From: Nymphaea colorata
Lineage: Eukaryota; Streptophyta; Magnoliopsida; Nymphaeales; Nymphaeaceae
Length of the DNA stretch: 27,233 nucleotides
Reading direction: 5' to 3'
Assembly: GCF_008831285.2 (NCBI RefSeq)
Contig: NW_022204523.1
Span: 1-27,233 of the forward strand
Positions 8,818 through 19,218 of this stretch are shown here, piece after piece. A program made the position numbers and the translations under genes. The number at the start of each line of letters is the position of its first letter. Within the stretch, counting starts at the first letter, position 1. A model generated the notes under the pieces. It had not been told where the DNA came from and made no database searches. It worked only from the letters and a program-made list of their open reading frames with translations.

Positions 8818-9514
8818 CTTTGATTCAACACCTTGATATGGAGTACTAACTTGTGTTTTTTCTGGCTTCAATGTTTTGGGTGATGTTGTTTCGACTACAG
8901 GTCCAGCTAAATGAAGGAAACTAGACAGTCATGCTGTAACTGCACGGGTTGATCTTCCATCTTTTTGTGTAAACAGAATTTTCGGGTAAATAGAAGTGGG
9001 AGGCTAAATCCCAATGCTCAAGTGAAATGAGAAGCCTCCCCATTCCTTTTTTTGCTCTCAAGAAATGGATCTGCTGGAGGGTAAGCATCCGACCTGTTAA
9101 TATAAAAATAACGGCCTCCATTATATAAAAATAATAAATAGTTAAATTAGAAATAAAATAAATTTGGTGGTTTCGTGTGGGCACTACTGGACCATGATGA
9201 TGGATTGCTCCTAACATCAGGCTTCTTTAGTTGGCATTTTGCAATGCACAGCTTTAGTTTGGCCTGGTTAAAATTAAAAAATAAAAAACACGACACCTTA
9301 CCTTCAATTATCATCAAAATTTAGGCATTTTTCTAAACTGTGCTAGAGATGGAGACTCCGTGGAACTTCTTGCACAATACGCGGCTCACTTCTTTTTTGA
9401 ATTTCTGGTAAAGCTTGGGAATGCATGGATCGTCCATCTACATATTTGTCCTTGTAAGGGGTTCGTTTTGTCACCGAATTCAATCCCATGAACGGTCAAG
9501 GTGTTGAATGTAAC
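8818..9514. other. Spacer, no recognisable feature
   Basis: Mixed sequence with an AT-rich core near 9110-9165. The minus-strand open frame at 8921-9217 has no recognisable motif. Confidence 0.4.
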
Positions 9515-9725
9515 TAGGGATGTCAATATATCAGATTGAAATTGGATATCTGATTTGAATTGGATATCCGACTGAACCATTTTGAAAAAAATCAGATATG
9601 AAAAAAAAAACTTAATATTCGATTTAGAAATGGGATCAAATTCGGATTTAGAAAATGACATCCGATGGGATTTATTTTGGATTGGTATATTCATATCCAA
9701 TTAGATTCAGATACGGATTTGATGC
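9515..9725. repeat. Diverged GAATCT/GGATATC-type repeat, copy F4
   Basis: Repeated phrases such as GAAATTGGATATCTGATTTG, GGATATCCGACTG and AATTCGGATTTAG. The base composition and word set match the family at 181, 5463 and 10860, but the order differs. It starts after GGGATGTCAATATATC, a common entry to this class of plant repeat. Confidence 0.55.
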
Positions 9726-10664
9726 TATGAGAGGAAATCACCATAGTCTTCATAAGGATGTGATCAAGCTTTTTTGTAAATTGATTCCCTTTAAGGCTGA
9801 CTGGGAATGCGATCAACAATCTGAGGCTCTGTTTCAGGGTCCGCTTGGATTATGATTTCATTCCTCATTCTTTTGTATACTCTCTTCTCCTTCTTCCTAC
9901 AATATGTTTCCATCGTCAAAGTCGAAAGACTCAACCTGTACCAGTGCTTTCTGTGTTTTGGGGGTCTCTCTTACAGAGTATGTTTGGATTATTGTTTTTC
10001 TCCCCTGATGAACTTGTGTTCTTGATCGTTGCCCTTATCGTCTCATACTTGGAAACAACTAGGCCCATATATAGGAGATAGAAATTAAGAACTTTTGCAT
10101 TGGAACATCTCAATCAGTCTTTGAGATTTGAAAACTTTGGTCAACAAATTGGTTGTGACAATATTTTCCCAAAAAACAATTCTGGAAATTCCTGCAAATC
10201 CATGGAAAAGTTGAAATTTTGATCTTTTTCCTACATTCTTAAGTTTTCCAAACATCACATTATTATACATTGTTGAAAAAATTGGTGTTTTGAAAGTTTA
10301 GTAAGTAAAAAGTTTGATAATTAATATTTTTTTCTGTTATAACTATGACTGAGTTTCCAAATTGATGGGCTTCCTTGAAACTTTTGGTGGCCTATCAATT
10401 CAGAGTTTAGATTTAGTGTCTTAGCTCTTCTTATCACTTTCAAACAAGTCCCTATTTTACTTGCAGCAGTGAAGTCTTTTTTCTTTAGTGAAACAAAACG
10501 TGGTCAGATTGGAGCTTCCAATCGTCAAATTTCAAGGTCATGTACATTTCGCATCGTCCAGACTTTGCATATGACATCTAACAATAAGGGATGTCATGAA
10601 TAAATATGACATTCTTAATGACTTCTGTCAAATTTTCGTTCCTTCCTTCGACTGTTTAAATTTA
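9726..10664. other. Interval without recognisable genes
   Basis: Several short open frames overlap at 9800-10270 on both strands, none with a motif I know. A patch near 9820-9990 is less AT-rich. A weak tandem echo (CCGCTTGGATTATGATTTC, then GTTTGGATTATTG) is visible near 9841 and 9982. Nothing supports a gene call. Confidence 0.45.
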
Positions 10665-10833
10665 CATGAGTTTAATCAAGTCGAGTTCATCTAACTCAAA
10701 CTCCACTTGTTAACATACTCGATTTTATATTTAAGCTCGAACTTGACTCGTATAAAAAACGAGTCGAGCTGAGTCGAGTTTACTTGAGCGAGTTCGAGTC
10801 AAGCCTGAGTTGGCTCGATTCGTTGCGCAGCCC
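10665..10833. mobile_element. Fragment of the TAGGGCTGTA-family element
   Basis: Dense in CGAGTCGAGC, GAGTTCGAGTCAAG and GAGTTGGCTCG, ending TGCGCAGCCCTAC. On the complement, TAGGGCTGCGCAACGAATCG faces left, equivalent to the right ends at 16008 and 21300. The left end was not identified. Confidence 0.55.
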
Positions 10834-10849
10834 TACATACTGGTATTCA

Positions 10850-11140
10850 AATACAGATTTTAATAGAATGAACAGATATCATCTCTGAATCTGAATTCAA
10901 GATCTGGTTTCACAATCCGAATCCGAATTTGAACTATATCTAGAAGATTTTCAAAAGGTAAGTGCATTGGATATTAGTAATTACTTAAAACTAAATCTGG
11001 TCTGAATCCAAAACCAGTCAGATGTTATTTCTTAGATCCGAAGACTATCTATTTCTCAATCAGAGATTAATCTATTTCCCATACCTGTTTTGTTTTGTTT
11101 TTTTTTTGTAATGGTTCAATTGGACATGCGATGAAGTGGA
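10850..11140. repeat. GAATCT-type repeat, copy F5
   Basis: Repeats of CTGAATCTGAATTC and CAATCCGAATCCGAATTTG, then AATCTGGTCTGAATCC. From about 10950 to 11140 it is the inverted partner of 4976-5160. The T-run at 11095-11107 is an addition here. Confidence 0.7.
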
Positions 11141-11276
11141 GAGGTGGGGTTATGGCAAAATAATAAGGAATTTTAGCAAAAAAAAAAAAAGTAATAAGGA
11201 AGCCAAATGTCTGTGTTATGGCGAAAAAGATTTTAGAGAGAGAAAGAAAAAGAAACCAAAGTGGAGAGGTGGGGTT
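11134..11276. repeat. 18-bp direct repeats flanking an A-rich 107-bp segment
   Basis: AAGTGGAGAGGTGGGGTT occurs at 11134-11151 and 11259-11276. The DNA between is purine-rich with a long A-run (about 11180-11192). It could mark a local duplication or an insertion. The repeat is too long for a typical target-site duplication. Confidence 0.6.
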
Positions 11277-11404
11277 TAAATGTGTATGTTGAACAGAATC
11301 AGGCCTCCAATACCTGACTCAGAGTTGGGCAAGCCTAGCCTAGCTCAGCCCAGCAAGTTTTTTTTTTTTTTTTTATCGGGTTGGGGAATCTTCCACCCCA
11401 GCAC

Positions 11405-12700
11405 ATACCATTGCGAGGCACGTAGTCTCATTTTTTTTCTTTCTCTTCCCTTCATCATCTCCCCATGGCCATGTAAGAGAGCTCTTGAAGTTTCTTATTT
11501 AGAGCCAACAGCCATGAGCAAGTGAAGCCAAGTCTTGTTTATTTGATCAACTCAAATACACATGATATGTTTCTTTTTTTTTTTTTTTTTTTTTTACCTT
11601 CCATTTAATGTATGCCTTTGTTATATCTCTACAAATAGATAATGTGCATGTATGGCCAGTTGATTTTTCTATTGATAGATGGACGAACGATGAGGATGAC
11701 AGCTCGTGGTGGGAATTTTTTTTCTTTTATATTGTTTTTTGAGGTTGGAGATTGTCCAAATCAAGAAAGCTACGATTAGTTTTGACATCCTTCAAATCCT
11801 CATTCCCTTGATAAAATACCTATTGGTCGTCCTCTTTGTAGTCTTAAAGGAGTGATCCACCTTTAAAAGAGTGTCTTCCTAACGGGATTGAAGCACAAGT
11901 TCCTCTCTCGCTCACATAAAAATATTGAAGTTGAAAATTTTCAAAATTAACTCCTAAATTTTAGTTTCTATATAAAAAAAGAGGGCTTAAAAAATCTTGT
12001 TGTTAGATCTTTTTTTCTTCCTTCTTTTCTTTGCTATTTCTCTTTTTTTTCTCTTAGAATCTTTATATCTTCCTGATTATTCCCTTAAAGTCTATCTTCA
12101 CAAATTTTTCTTTGTCTATTTCTTTTCTCTCCCTTAAAAATCTTTACATTTCTCTCTCTCATTTTTTCTTAAATGCTTTTGCTATTCTACTAGTTTTTCT
12201 CTCTTTATTTATTTTCTTTCTCTTCAAAATATTTATCTCTCTCCCTCTAGCACTCATTTTTCTCTTAAATTTCCTTGTTCTTCTACTAGTTTTTTTTCTC
12301 TAAAAAATATTTATCTTTTTCTCTCTCTCTCCATCTCATTTTTATCTTAAAATCTCTTGCTCTTCTACTAATTTTTAAATTAAAAGTTCTTTCTTTTCTA
12401 CTAGTTTCTCACTTTATTTCTTTCCACTCACTTATAAATTTTTATTTCTCTCTCTCTTAATTTTCTCTTAAAATCTCTTGCTCTTTTACTAGTTTTTCTA
12501 TATCTATATTTTCTCTCTCTTAAAAATCTGTCCCACTCTCTCTAAGTGTCTTGATAAAAGTTTATGAATACTTTCCTTTAAAAGATTTTCTTTCCTTCGC
12601 TTTATAAAGTTTTAACTTCCTTACCAAATACCACACCACATATAGGTTGAAGATAATGTTTGGGTGAATATGAAATGCGTGGAGAATGAACACAGCCTGC
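11405..12700. repeat. Pyrimidine-rich duplicated block P1 (partner 25583-27195)
   Basis: Shared landmarks in the same order as P2: CCCCATGGCCATGTAAGAGA, TAATGTGCATGTATGG, TTTTGACATCCTTCAAATCC, GTGATCCACCTTTAAAAGAG, a long CT-rich minisatellite (about 11990-12560) of units around CTTGCTCTTCTACTAGTTTT, then ATATAGGTTGAAGATAATGT. P1 is about 300 bases shorter, mostly from fewer minisatellite units. No recognisable coding region: the hydrophobic frame at 12112-12303 is a product of the T/C-rich repeat. Its right end adjoins repeat unit A. Confidence 0.85.
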
Positions 12701-12740
12701 CTTAAACAAATTTTGGGAAGCAAACAAACCTATCAGAAGG

Positions 12741-13190
12741 CAATATCAAGCTGGTGAGGGACACATATTGCAATGCTCCCACAATACTTCAATATAAAGT
12801 AGCATCCTTGAACTTTGAGCTGTGACTGGCAAATAATTTTATGAATGTGGCCATCGACGTGTTCATGGGTTTGGCTTCATGCATTTTTGTATACTTGAAA
12901 AGATTAAAGTTGTTACTTTCTTTCCAAGTTTCACTTTTTCTTGTAGGGGGGGGGGGCTTCTATTTATTAACAACATCATTTTGACCTTTTTTATCATTTG
13001 AAGTCCATAACAAATGGTCATTTGTTAAAGGGCCATCACATATAGCATGCTCCAATAACACATGATGCTCACAGAATAAAATTCTCATCCTCCTTATTCG
13101 AGGGCTCTTCTTTTGATAAAATTGAATTCAGTCCAAAACTTACTGGAATTGTGCATTTTTGTTCATTCTTCTTGTTGTGCATTTTTTTTA
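12741..13190. repeat. Dispersed repeat unit A (related to 19889-20715)
   Basis: Landmarks shared with units B and C: TGGGTTTGGCTTCATGCATT, CTTGAAAAGAT, a GGGG-containing tract then CTTCTATTTA, AGTCCATAA, ATGCTCA…ATTCTCATCCTCCT, TTGATAAAATT, and TTGTTGTGCAT. Unit A lacks the internal CTTCCTTTAACATTGG stretch of B and C, and it has an 11-G run at about 12946. No coding capacity recognised. Confidence 0.75.
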
Positions 13191-13581
13191 TAGGTTTGAG
13201 AAATTGTGCTGAGGATTTATGCGAACTATGGCTACTGAGGTGTCCTTACTTAGAATAACGCACAAACTGCAATAATGGACAAAGTTCCAAGCCTCTTTCA
13301 CGTAACTTGCATTGGAAATGTGTGAGTTGTTCTACAAGATTAGTCACCCAAATGCCTTAGGAATAGAACACACAAGCATATTTAAGCATATAAGCATGTC
13401 TTTATTAAATCCTATATACAACTGTAATTCAGAAATGCAAGTGAGATCTCTCAATGAAAGCAATCAAACTACATTTCCATCTCCAACTATTTAGCCTCTT
13501 GGAATCCACGTTCTGACCATTTTAGCCAATGGCTGGTCGCACCCTGGAATTAAACTCATTGTATATATGGATATATTTGAA
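13191..13581. other. 3' flank of the kinase relic, no separate gene
   Basis: Mixed AT-rich sequence lying downstream of the minus-strand kinase exon. It may be its old 3' untranslated region. The plus-strand frames at 13312-13494 and 13529-13897 have no recognisable motif, and the latter is antisense to the kinase exon. Confidence 0.4.
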
Positions 13582-13943
13582 TTATCCTTCTATCACTTTT
13601 GTCTTCTGTCGTATCCTTCTGAGCCTGATAACCACTTCCTTCATGTCCATTCTCTCATTTGGAGAGATCCTTGAACATGACAAGCCTATCTCCATGATCG
13701 CCACTAGCAGATCATTCATAGCAGCTGATCTTTCAGTTGGAGTAGTGTTACTTTCATTCAAAAGATGGCTGTCAATGACATCTGAAATTGCAACAGGAAA
13801 TGCTTCAGCCACCCATTGCCTCAAACTAAAATCCCCATCAAACTGTTCATCAGTAGGCTTTTTTCCTGTAAACACCTCAAGGAGGAGAATTCCATAGCTG
13901 TAGACGTCAGCTTTGGTTGACACCTTTCCAGCCATCCCAAATT
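13582..13943 (-). pseudogene. LRR receptor-like kinase relic, orphan last exon
   Basis: Minus strand, open to a TAA at 13582-13584. It begins with F-G-M-A-G and continues KVSTKADVYSYGILLLEVF (subdomain IX with the Asp of DVYSYG), TGKKPTDE, LRQWVAEAFP, a variable segment with DVIDSHLLNE, IMEIGLSCS, then the subdomain XI Arg in NERMDMKEVV and the tail RLRRIRQKTKVIEG. This is the second exon of the Xa21/EFR-like, At3g47570-like receptor kinases: the C-lobe only. The equivalent exon at 22.6 kb starts after a TTAG acceptor. Here the matching dinucleotide (13945-13944) is AA, so the 3' splice site is lost. No exon 1 is visible in the next 1.5 kb upstream. A short ATG frame does run in from 13956. 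The open frame suggests fairly recent loss, but without an N-lobe and catalytic loop it cannot be a kinase. Confidence 0.88.
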
Positions 13944-13956
13944 TTAATTCAACCAT

Positions 13957-14526
13957 TCAACAATATTAAACATGATTAGCGAGCACAAAATAATTAGATA
14001 ATGCCAACGCGGGACACAATAGCAGTAATTGGTCCTTAATGGACTTAAGATCAATTGAACCTCCAATCCTGCCTTTCTCATTTTGTATTCTGATACACAT
14101 CTAAAAAGAATACAATCTTATTTTCAAGAACTGAAGTCCAATATAACTGATGTTCAAGTACCCTTAAAAGAAATCAAACATGTATCCATATATATATATA
14201 TATATATTGTAGAGCCTGTGAGGTTGGTTGAGATTCATTACCTTTTAACTCTCCTGTGACTTATCCCCAGGTTCTCCTAAATGTCTCCTAAATTGTGTGA
14301 ATTACTTAATAGTGTGAATTGTCAGCCAATCTTAAGCCATTCGGTAGACAGGCACGTGTGACAAGGGATTTTTAATACCGGAAAGGAACAAAAATTACAA
14401 CTTATGTTAAATGAAAAGGATCAATTGAAGACTATTGCTCGTTGAGAACATGTCACCAATGCATATTTGTGTACATGTCTTAATGTGTGAACTATCAAAT
14501 CGTGATGATTAGATGGATCATGAATG
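13957..14526. other. AT-rich interval where kinase exon 1 would be expected
   Basis: I searched by eye for the HCDLKPSN catalytic loop, the GxGxFG loop and LRR repeats on the minus strand and found none. There is an (AT)10 microsatellite at 14188-14207. Confidence 0.5.
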
Positions 14527-14627
14527 TTTGCACATCAACTAATATATTTATTGATATTATATTGCAAATCAGACACACACATCCACACACTTAAGAGTAT
14601 AATTATCAAACCACATAAGTCAGGGCC

Positions 14628-14664
<37 letters not shown>

Positions 14665-14776
14665 ATTTGCACATCAACTAATATATTTATTGATATTATA
14701 TTGCAAATTAGACACACACATCCGCACATAAGAGTATAATTACCAAACCACATAAGTCAGGGCCTATATATATATA
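14527..14776. repeat. 139-bp tandem duplication with (TA)n arrays
   Basis: Two copies begin TTTGCACATCAACTAATATA at 14527 and 14666. Each ends in AAGTCAGGGCCTATATATA. They are nearly identical, differing by a few substitutions and a small deletion in CACACTTAAGAG/CACATAAGAG. The TA array (about 14628-14667) separates them and another follows at 14764-14778. Confidence 0.9.
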
Positions 14777-15514
14777 TAGAAGCTAATATATAAAGCAGAC
14801 ACTTTAATATTTTGCTTCAAAAATATTTTAAATAAAATATAAACATCCTAATGTATTTATAAAAACTATTTTGATATAAAACATGCTTTGAGTCAAGTTG
14901 TTTTTATGAAAAAAGTTGAATTTTCTATAATCAAAATGTTGATGCAATGATAGCCATTCATTTTTGCTAATTATGACAACACTGTGCTGACTATCAACTA
15001 CATCATCTAAATCACTGGACTGGAGTTAGGCCAACTTCATCCACTCCCTTCAAAAGCTGATTTTAGTCACACTACTGTGGCTGGCTGTGTTGAATATGAA
15101 TGCCTGTTTATTCAAACTAGGTGGCATTTAATTGAGGTGCTAAGGAATGTTATTCAGGTTGTGTAGGGTGGCACAGAACTAAAACCCTCAAATATTAACT
15201 GTCTCCCTATCAGTCCTCACCTCAAGCCGCTAACCCATACGACGGTCATGTTATAAGTTGTGTTTCCTAAAATTATGTCCACTCTCTTGAAAAGAATGCG
15301 ATATCGCTTTCTTATTTGGACACATTAAGTCTCCTGAACGGCCTTCTTATTTCCACGTCAAATGCCATAATTGGTGCAATATATTATATCAACAAGATTT
15401 TTCTTCCCTTAGCAAACATATTTTCAATATCATGCTCTTTTTGCCAGTTTTGGACTTGACCATTTTTTTAATTTCTCTCTTTTTTTTATTGAAATTGACT
15501 ACATATAATAGAAG
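14777..15514. other. Interval without recognisable genes
   Basis: AT-rich to about 14940, then a less AT-rich stretch (15000-15380) with no frame I recognise. The minus-strand frame at 15389-15595 overlaps the start of D1 and shows no motif. Confidence 0.45.
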
Positions 15515-15682
15515 GGCTTGTTGGGCATTATCAGCAGAGCTATTCCCACCGATCAGACGATCGATGTTACCAGAATCAGCTTGAATCGGCTCCAAGGGGC
15601 CGAGACATCATTTCCAATAAATGCTTCAGTTCTGTGGTCAACTCAGAAACACTATTCCTCGGTCTGCATACATGGAGTCATT

Positions 15683-16010
15683 GCTGGGCTCAAGCTCAGA
15701 GTCGAGCTGTAAAAGAACAGCAAAAGGTCAATTCGATCGACCAAAATCGTGGGTTGAGCTCGACTCGAGCTGTACAAGATCAGAAAAAGGTTGACTCAAT
15801 AGACCAAATAGTGGCTTGAGTTTGGCTTGTTTAAGTTCCTTTACCAAATTTTCCTTCAATTTCTTTGTTTTAAATTTGAAAATTAAAAAAAGAAGTTAAT
15901 TAAAGAAAATAGAGTCCGACTCCTTTATAAACTTGAGTTATCAAATTGAGTGTAACTGAACAAGCTCAAATCGAGCTTGAGTAAGCTTGACTAATTGTAC
16001 AGCCCTATCT
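15683..16010. mobile_element. TAGGGCTGTA-family element inside D1
   Basis: The left part is rich in AGAGTCGAGCTGTA, GTTGAGCTCGACTCGAGC and AAAGGTTGACTCAATAGACC. The centre is AT-rich. The right end is GAGTAAGCTTGACTAATTGT then ACAGCCCTAT. The partner is in D2 at about 20970-21302, so it was present before the duplication. Confidence 0.6.
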
Positions 16011-16496
16011 AGTCCCAAAGAATTTGGGCACTACTCAACTACTTCGGGTTCACGAAGTCAAAGGGTTTGTGTGAACTCACAAACAGAAGTGAAACAATGA
16101 ACAAGTTATGTTCCAGCTTTTCCTGTTTCAAAAGAATATTTCTTTAAGTCGGCAACTGTGAGATAGGAAGGTGTATATCCTCGTGGTTTTATGTTAATAT
16201 AAACAGTGAAGAAGCTTATTTTTTCAAATAAGTTGATGGGAACATTTGAAAATTTGTCTAAAGATATGGGGATGAGAAGAAATACAAGATATTTTACTGT
16301 TGATTAAGAATAAACTTCTGCTAGTTACTAAATAGCTTACGTATAATTATTAAAATGAAAAGATTAAAAGTCATTTCCATATAAACAAATTAATTAACTC
16401 ATTAATTTACATTATCGGCCACTGTGACAACATGAAATAACATACATACGTGGTTAACCATGTCCCGACCAGTTATGCCCTTTTATTAATACATGA

Positions 16497-16770
16497 AATC
16501 AGTAGTGGAGCTATCGTGGGGCTGGCATGGGTGCCTGCCCATGCCAGCCCAAGAAAGCTCCATGTGAAAAGGAGCTTCTCGCCTGTGTTACCCATGCCAG
16601 AAATGGATCGGGTCGGGCTCCACAGTCATCAGGGATCCAGCTCCAGAAAAATTAAAGCAGTCGCAATTTTTTTCCTGCCCATAATCCGATTGCACCCAAA
16701 TTCACCAGAAAGGGAAAGGCCGAAGGGGTGAAGCCGCGAAGTGGTGAAGGGAAAGGGCCAAGGGCCGAAG
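16497..16770. mobile_element. GC-rich insertion in D1, possible hAT-type element fragment
   Basis: D2 has about 46 AT-rich bases where D1 has about 275 bases of clearly higher GC. The insert opens CAGTAGTGGAGCTA (16500-16513), close to the CAGGGGCGGAGCTA end at 20841 and to the MITE ends at 8675. Directly inside is a perfect hairpin: GGGCTGGCATGGG (16519-16531) against CCCATGCCAGCCC (16538-16550), loop TGCCTG. No matching right terminus or target-site duplication is visible. The overlapping plus-strand frame (16450-16731) is not convincing as a gene. Confidence 0.55.
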
Positions 16771-17341
16771 GGTGAGAAAACATAGTCTAGCGTAAAGTTG
16801 GTTTAAAGGGTACTAACTATATATATATATATATTAGTTTACATGGAACAACTGTGTGGTTTTTATAATAACAAAAGTTAGGTGTATTTTTGTGAGTTGC
16901 CAGATACTTCCTGGTGGCACTGGGAATTCTCCATTCTGGATCTCGGACTCCATTTGGTTGGATTTCGACCCAAGTCCCATTGTTGACCTGACCATCATCA
17001 TGAAGCATCAGTAATTTGGTTTTGCGAATCCACTTTGATTTGGTATGTAAATAGATTTAATAAGTTCAATTACCAGTTTACCTGATTTTGGATCCATTTT
17101 TGGTGCAGAAATTTGGAGCAAAAGGTTAGATTGGTCATGCTCTTTCATAAGTTGAATGAGACTGGGAGTCCAATGTTCCAGTGGGATCCAACAAGGATGT
17201 GAAATGATACATATGGATATGTTTGTCGGATCTGAACTTGTTTTTAAATTAGGATAGGAGATGAAGACCCAACCGATTTGTTTTCATAGCAGCTAGTGGA
17301 ATGCTAATTCCCACCTCATTAGACATATAAGGTGAAGAAAA

Positions 17342-17565
17342 CCGGACACACAATGTTGGATGTGTCTGTAATAGAGTGCTGTCATAGGATATATTTGGAG
17401 TAGTGGACTCTGTTTCTCCTTTTCCTGCCTCGACCCTATCCTCATTACTCTGGAATCATGTTCCTCATCATCATGTGGAAGCATCATCAATCGCCTTCCC
17501 TTTCTAACCAACTCTTCTCCCACTTTCTCTTCTTGACAAACCTGGTGGTGAGTCGTTCACCATAA
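17342..17565. other. Junction between D1 and the DUF4283 relic
   Basis: The minus-strand open frame (17293-17523) crosses this stretch. It contains LVRKGRRLMMLPHDDEEHDS, a continuation of the DUF4283 protein's charged tail or chance sequence. I found no endonuclease or reverse transcriptase motif downstream of it. Confidence 0.35.
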
Positions 17566-18805
17566 CCTCACTCTCCAAACCACTCATTTCTTTGCTACTT
17601 TTCATTCCATCCAAACAACAAGAATCCTGAAAATTATTTTTTAATGGAGGAGAAAGAATCAAAACTGATGAGGACTCACGGTTCTCCCCTTCGATTCTTT
17701 TTGTTATGAATTGATTCTCTATCTCTACTCTGTAATTGCTGGTCTCCTGTAAATCAATCTCTGCATTCCAATCTTTCTGGGTATAACGTTCCTTTCAACT
17801 TCCATCTGCTTATGGAGAAACCAAACTTGTTATCCCCCAATTCTGGTTCTGCTTTTGATCTGGATCTCTCCTTTATTAACTCCTCACTTTTTCCCAAATT
17901 CTTTTTCTTATTCCCTCCCTGCCAATCCTTAGCTCTCCTGACATAACGATAATCTTCAATTCCTTCCACCCATCTTTCTTTGCTACACCCTCTTGAGAAG
18001 AAACCACCAATTGATCAACTCTACACCGACTTGTCATTTGAGTATATATTCATTTTGCAATGGGAGAAAAATTTAATGTTACTCACATAGTTGATTTCTT
18101 GAAGAACAATTCCTCCCTCTTCTAGTTCCAATCCAACCTCAGATTTTGGATTGAAATCCAATGCTACCTGCACACAGATTCTGCAAGCCCAATTCTTGGC
18201 ATCGATTGAGTATGGATGTCATCTTCCTCCGGTTCTCTCTATAGCGCTCTGGCAGTAGCTTGAAAGTGCATCGATTCCATAAAAATACTGGCAAATTAGG
18301 AACCCTAATCCACATTGGCACTCCCATTTCTCCTCAATCATAAGGACCATCTTGGATCACATCTGCTGGCAACCATCACTCTTCCACCCAATTTCCATTC
18401 TCCCCTTCTAAAAACTACCCTGAGTTCATCCTCACTATGAACCCTTACATGAAAAGCATCCCTCATAAGAAAGAGAGCTTAGGGTTTGCAGCTGCTTTCC
18501 ATGGACTTATCAGATCATAGCAATGTAAGCATAAACAATGCACTTCTTCTATAAGTCTCCAATGACACAGTGAATCACAGTCCAACGAAAGGGCTGCTTC
18601 ATCTTTTCCAAAACCTTTGAAGCGATCTTGCTTATTGGTGTTCCATTTATCATCTGAATTGAGAGTTGCTCAAAATCCACTTCTGAATCTTGATGATGAG
18701 AACCACAGATTTACCAGGGAGAGATCGATTGTCAGAAACCCGAGAAGGTCCGCCCCTTTCGAACACCCTTCCTCCCTCCATTCCACTTCCAAAATTCTTG
18801 TCCAT
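17566..18805 (-). pseudogene. DUF4283/zinc-knuckle retroelement protein relic, copy 3 (longest)
   Basis: Minus strand. A likely start at 18805 opens MDKNFGSGMEGGRVFERGG and is soon broken by TGA TAA. In another frame the N-terminal segment VDFEQLSIQMINGTPISK is visible. The DUF4283 core follows: FHVRVHSEDELRVVFRRGEW then KLGGRVMVASRCDPRW (about 18460-18350), and MGVPMWIRVPNLPVFLWNRC (18327 onward). After a frameshift come ARICVQVALDFNPKSEVGLE, GGIVLQEINYVSNIKF and a damaged knuckle SHCKMNIYS (about 18040). The linker KDWQGGNKKKNLGKSEEL shows a segment deleted from copy 1. Several stops and frameshifts disable it. Orientation is opposite to copies 1 and 2, about 15 kb away. The family is a nucleic-acid-binding first protein of plant LINE-like elements. 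The rest of such an element is absent. Confidence 0.82.
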
Positions 18806-19218
18806 CGATTACCAAATATCATAAGTTGTCAAAGTTCAGACCTTCTTTTAGTTGGATCATTTTTTCTGCATTTATGATAATTTAGTCACTCAACTACTAG
18901 ATATCTAATGCTCGCAAGCTACAAAATCTGCTTATGCATATGCATCAACTTTCCTTTTCCTAGCTTGCAGGCTACATTCCCGTCTTTTTTTCTTGTTCTA
19001 TCGATGCATATAAATGTCTGTCTACATGTTCATGTTCATGTGTGCAACCCACTGAATGAGGTTTTTGGTTGTACAAATTGTATCTTACATTTTTGGTGGA
19101 TTTATGCTGTTTTTTTAACACTTAAATGAAAAAAGTGATTGGCCTAAGCACTGTGATGTTTGGCGAGCTTTAGTTTGATTAATTATTCTAACTTTACTAT
19201 TGTTTTTTATATATGTAG
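18806..19218. other. Interval without recognisable genes
   Basis: AT-rich sequence. The short plus-strand frame at 18908-19129 has no known motif. A small repeat (TTCATGTTCATGTGTGC) lies near 19029. Confidence 0.4.

Larger units (their letters stand above)
15515..17341. repeat. Segmental duplication D1 (partner D2, 20849-22360)
   Basis: Shared landmarks in order with D2: ATTCCCACC(G/A)ATCAGA, CTGAATCGGCTCCAA, the TGTACAGCCCTATCTAGT element end, GTTATGTTCCAGCTTTTCCT, TTCTGCTAGTTACTAA, CAACTGTGTGGTTTTTATAA, GGATCTCGGACT, AATTTGGAGCAAA and GAGTCCAATGTTC. D1 has a 37-base segment near 15624-15662 that is missing in D2, and a GC-rich replacement at 16497-16770. The start keeps a plus-strand frame open in both copies (GIISRAIPTDQTIDVTRIS here, DIINRAIPTNQMIDVIRIS in D2), but I recognise no family. 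Confidence 0.88.

Noticed and set aside
12112-12303. Hydrophobic 63-codon frame resembling a membrane protein
   Set aside because: It lies wholly in a T/C-rich minisatellite, which gives runs of L, F and S in any frame.
13529-13897. 122-codon plus-strand open frame
   Set aside because: It is antisense to the kinase exon at 13582-13943, whose reading frame has clear kinase motifs. The plus frame has none.
14524-14753. Overlapping frames on both strands of similar length
   Set aside because: They are caused by the 139-bp tandem duplication and TA arrays.
16450-16731. 93-codon plus-strand frame
   Set aside because: It crosses the border of the D1-specific insert, and D2 has no equivalent.
16817-17008. 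Minus-strand frame with mixed composition (VEIQPNGVRDPEW)
   Set aside because: The D2 counterpart has a stop within it and the differences between copies do not favour silent changes. No family recognised.
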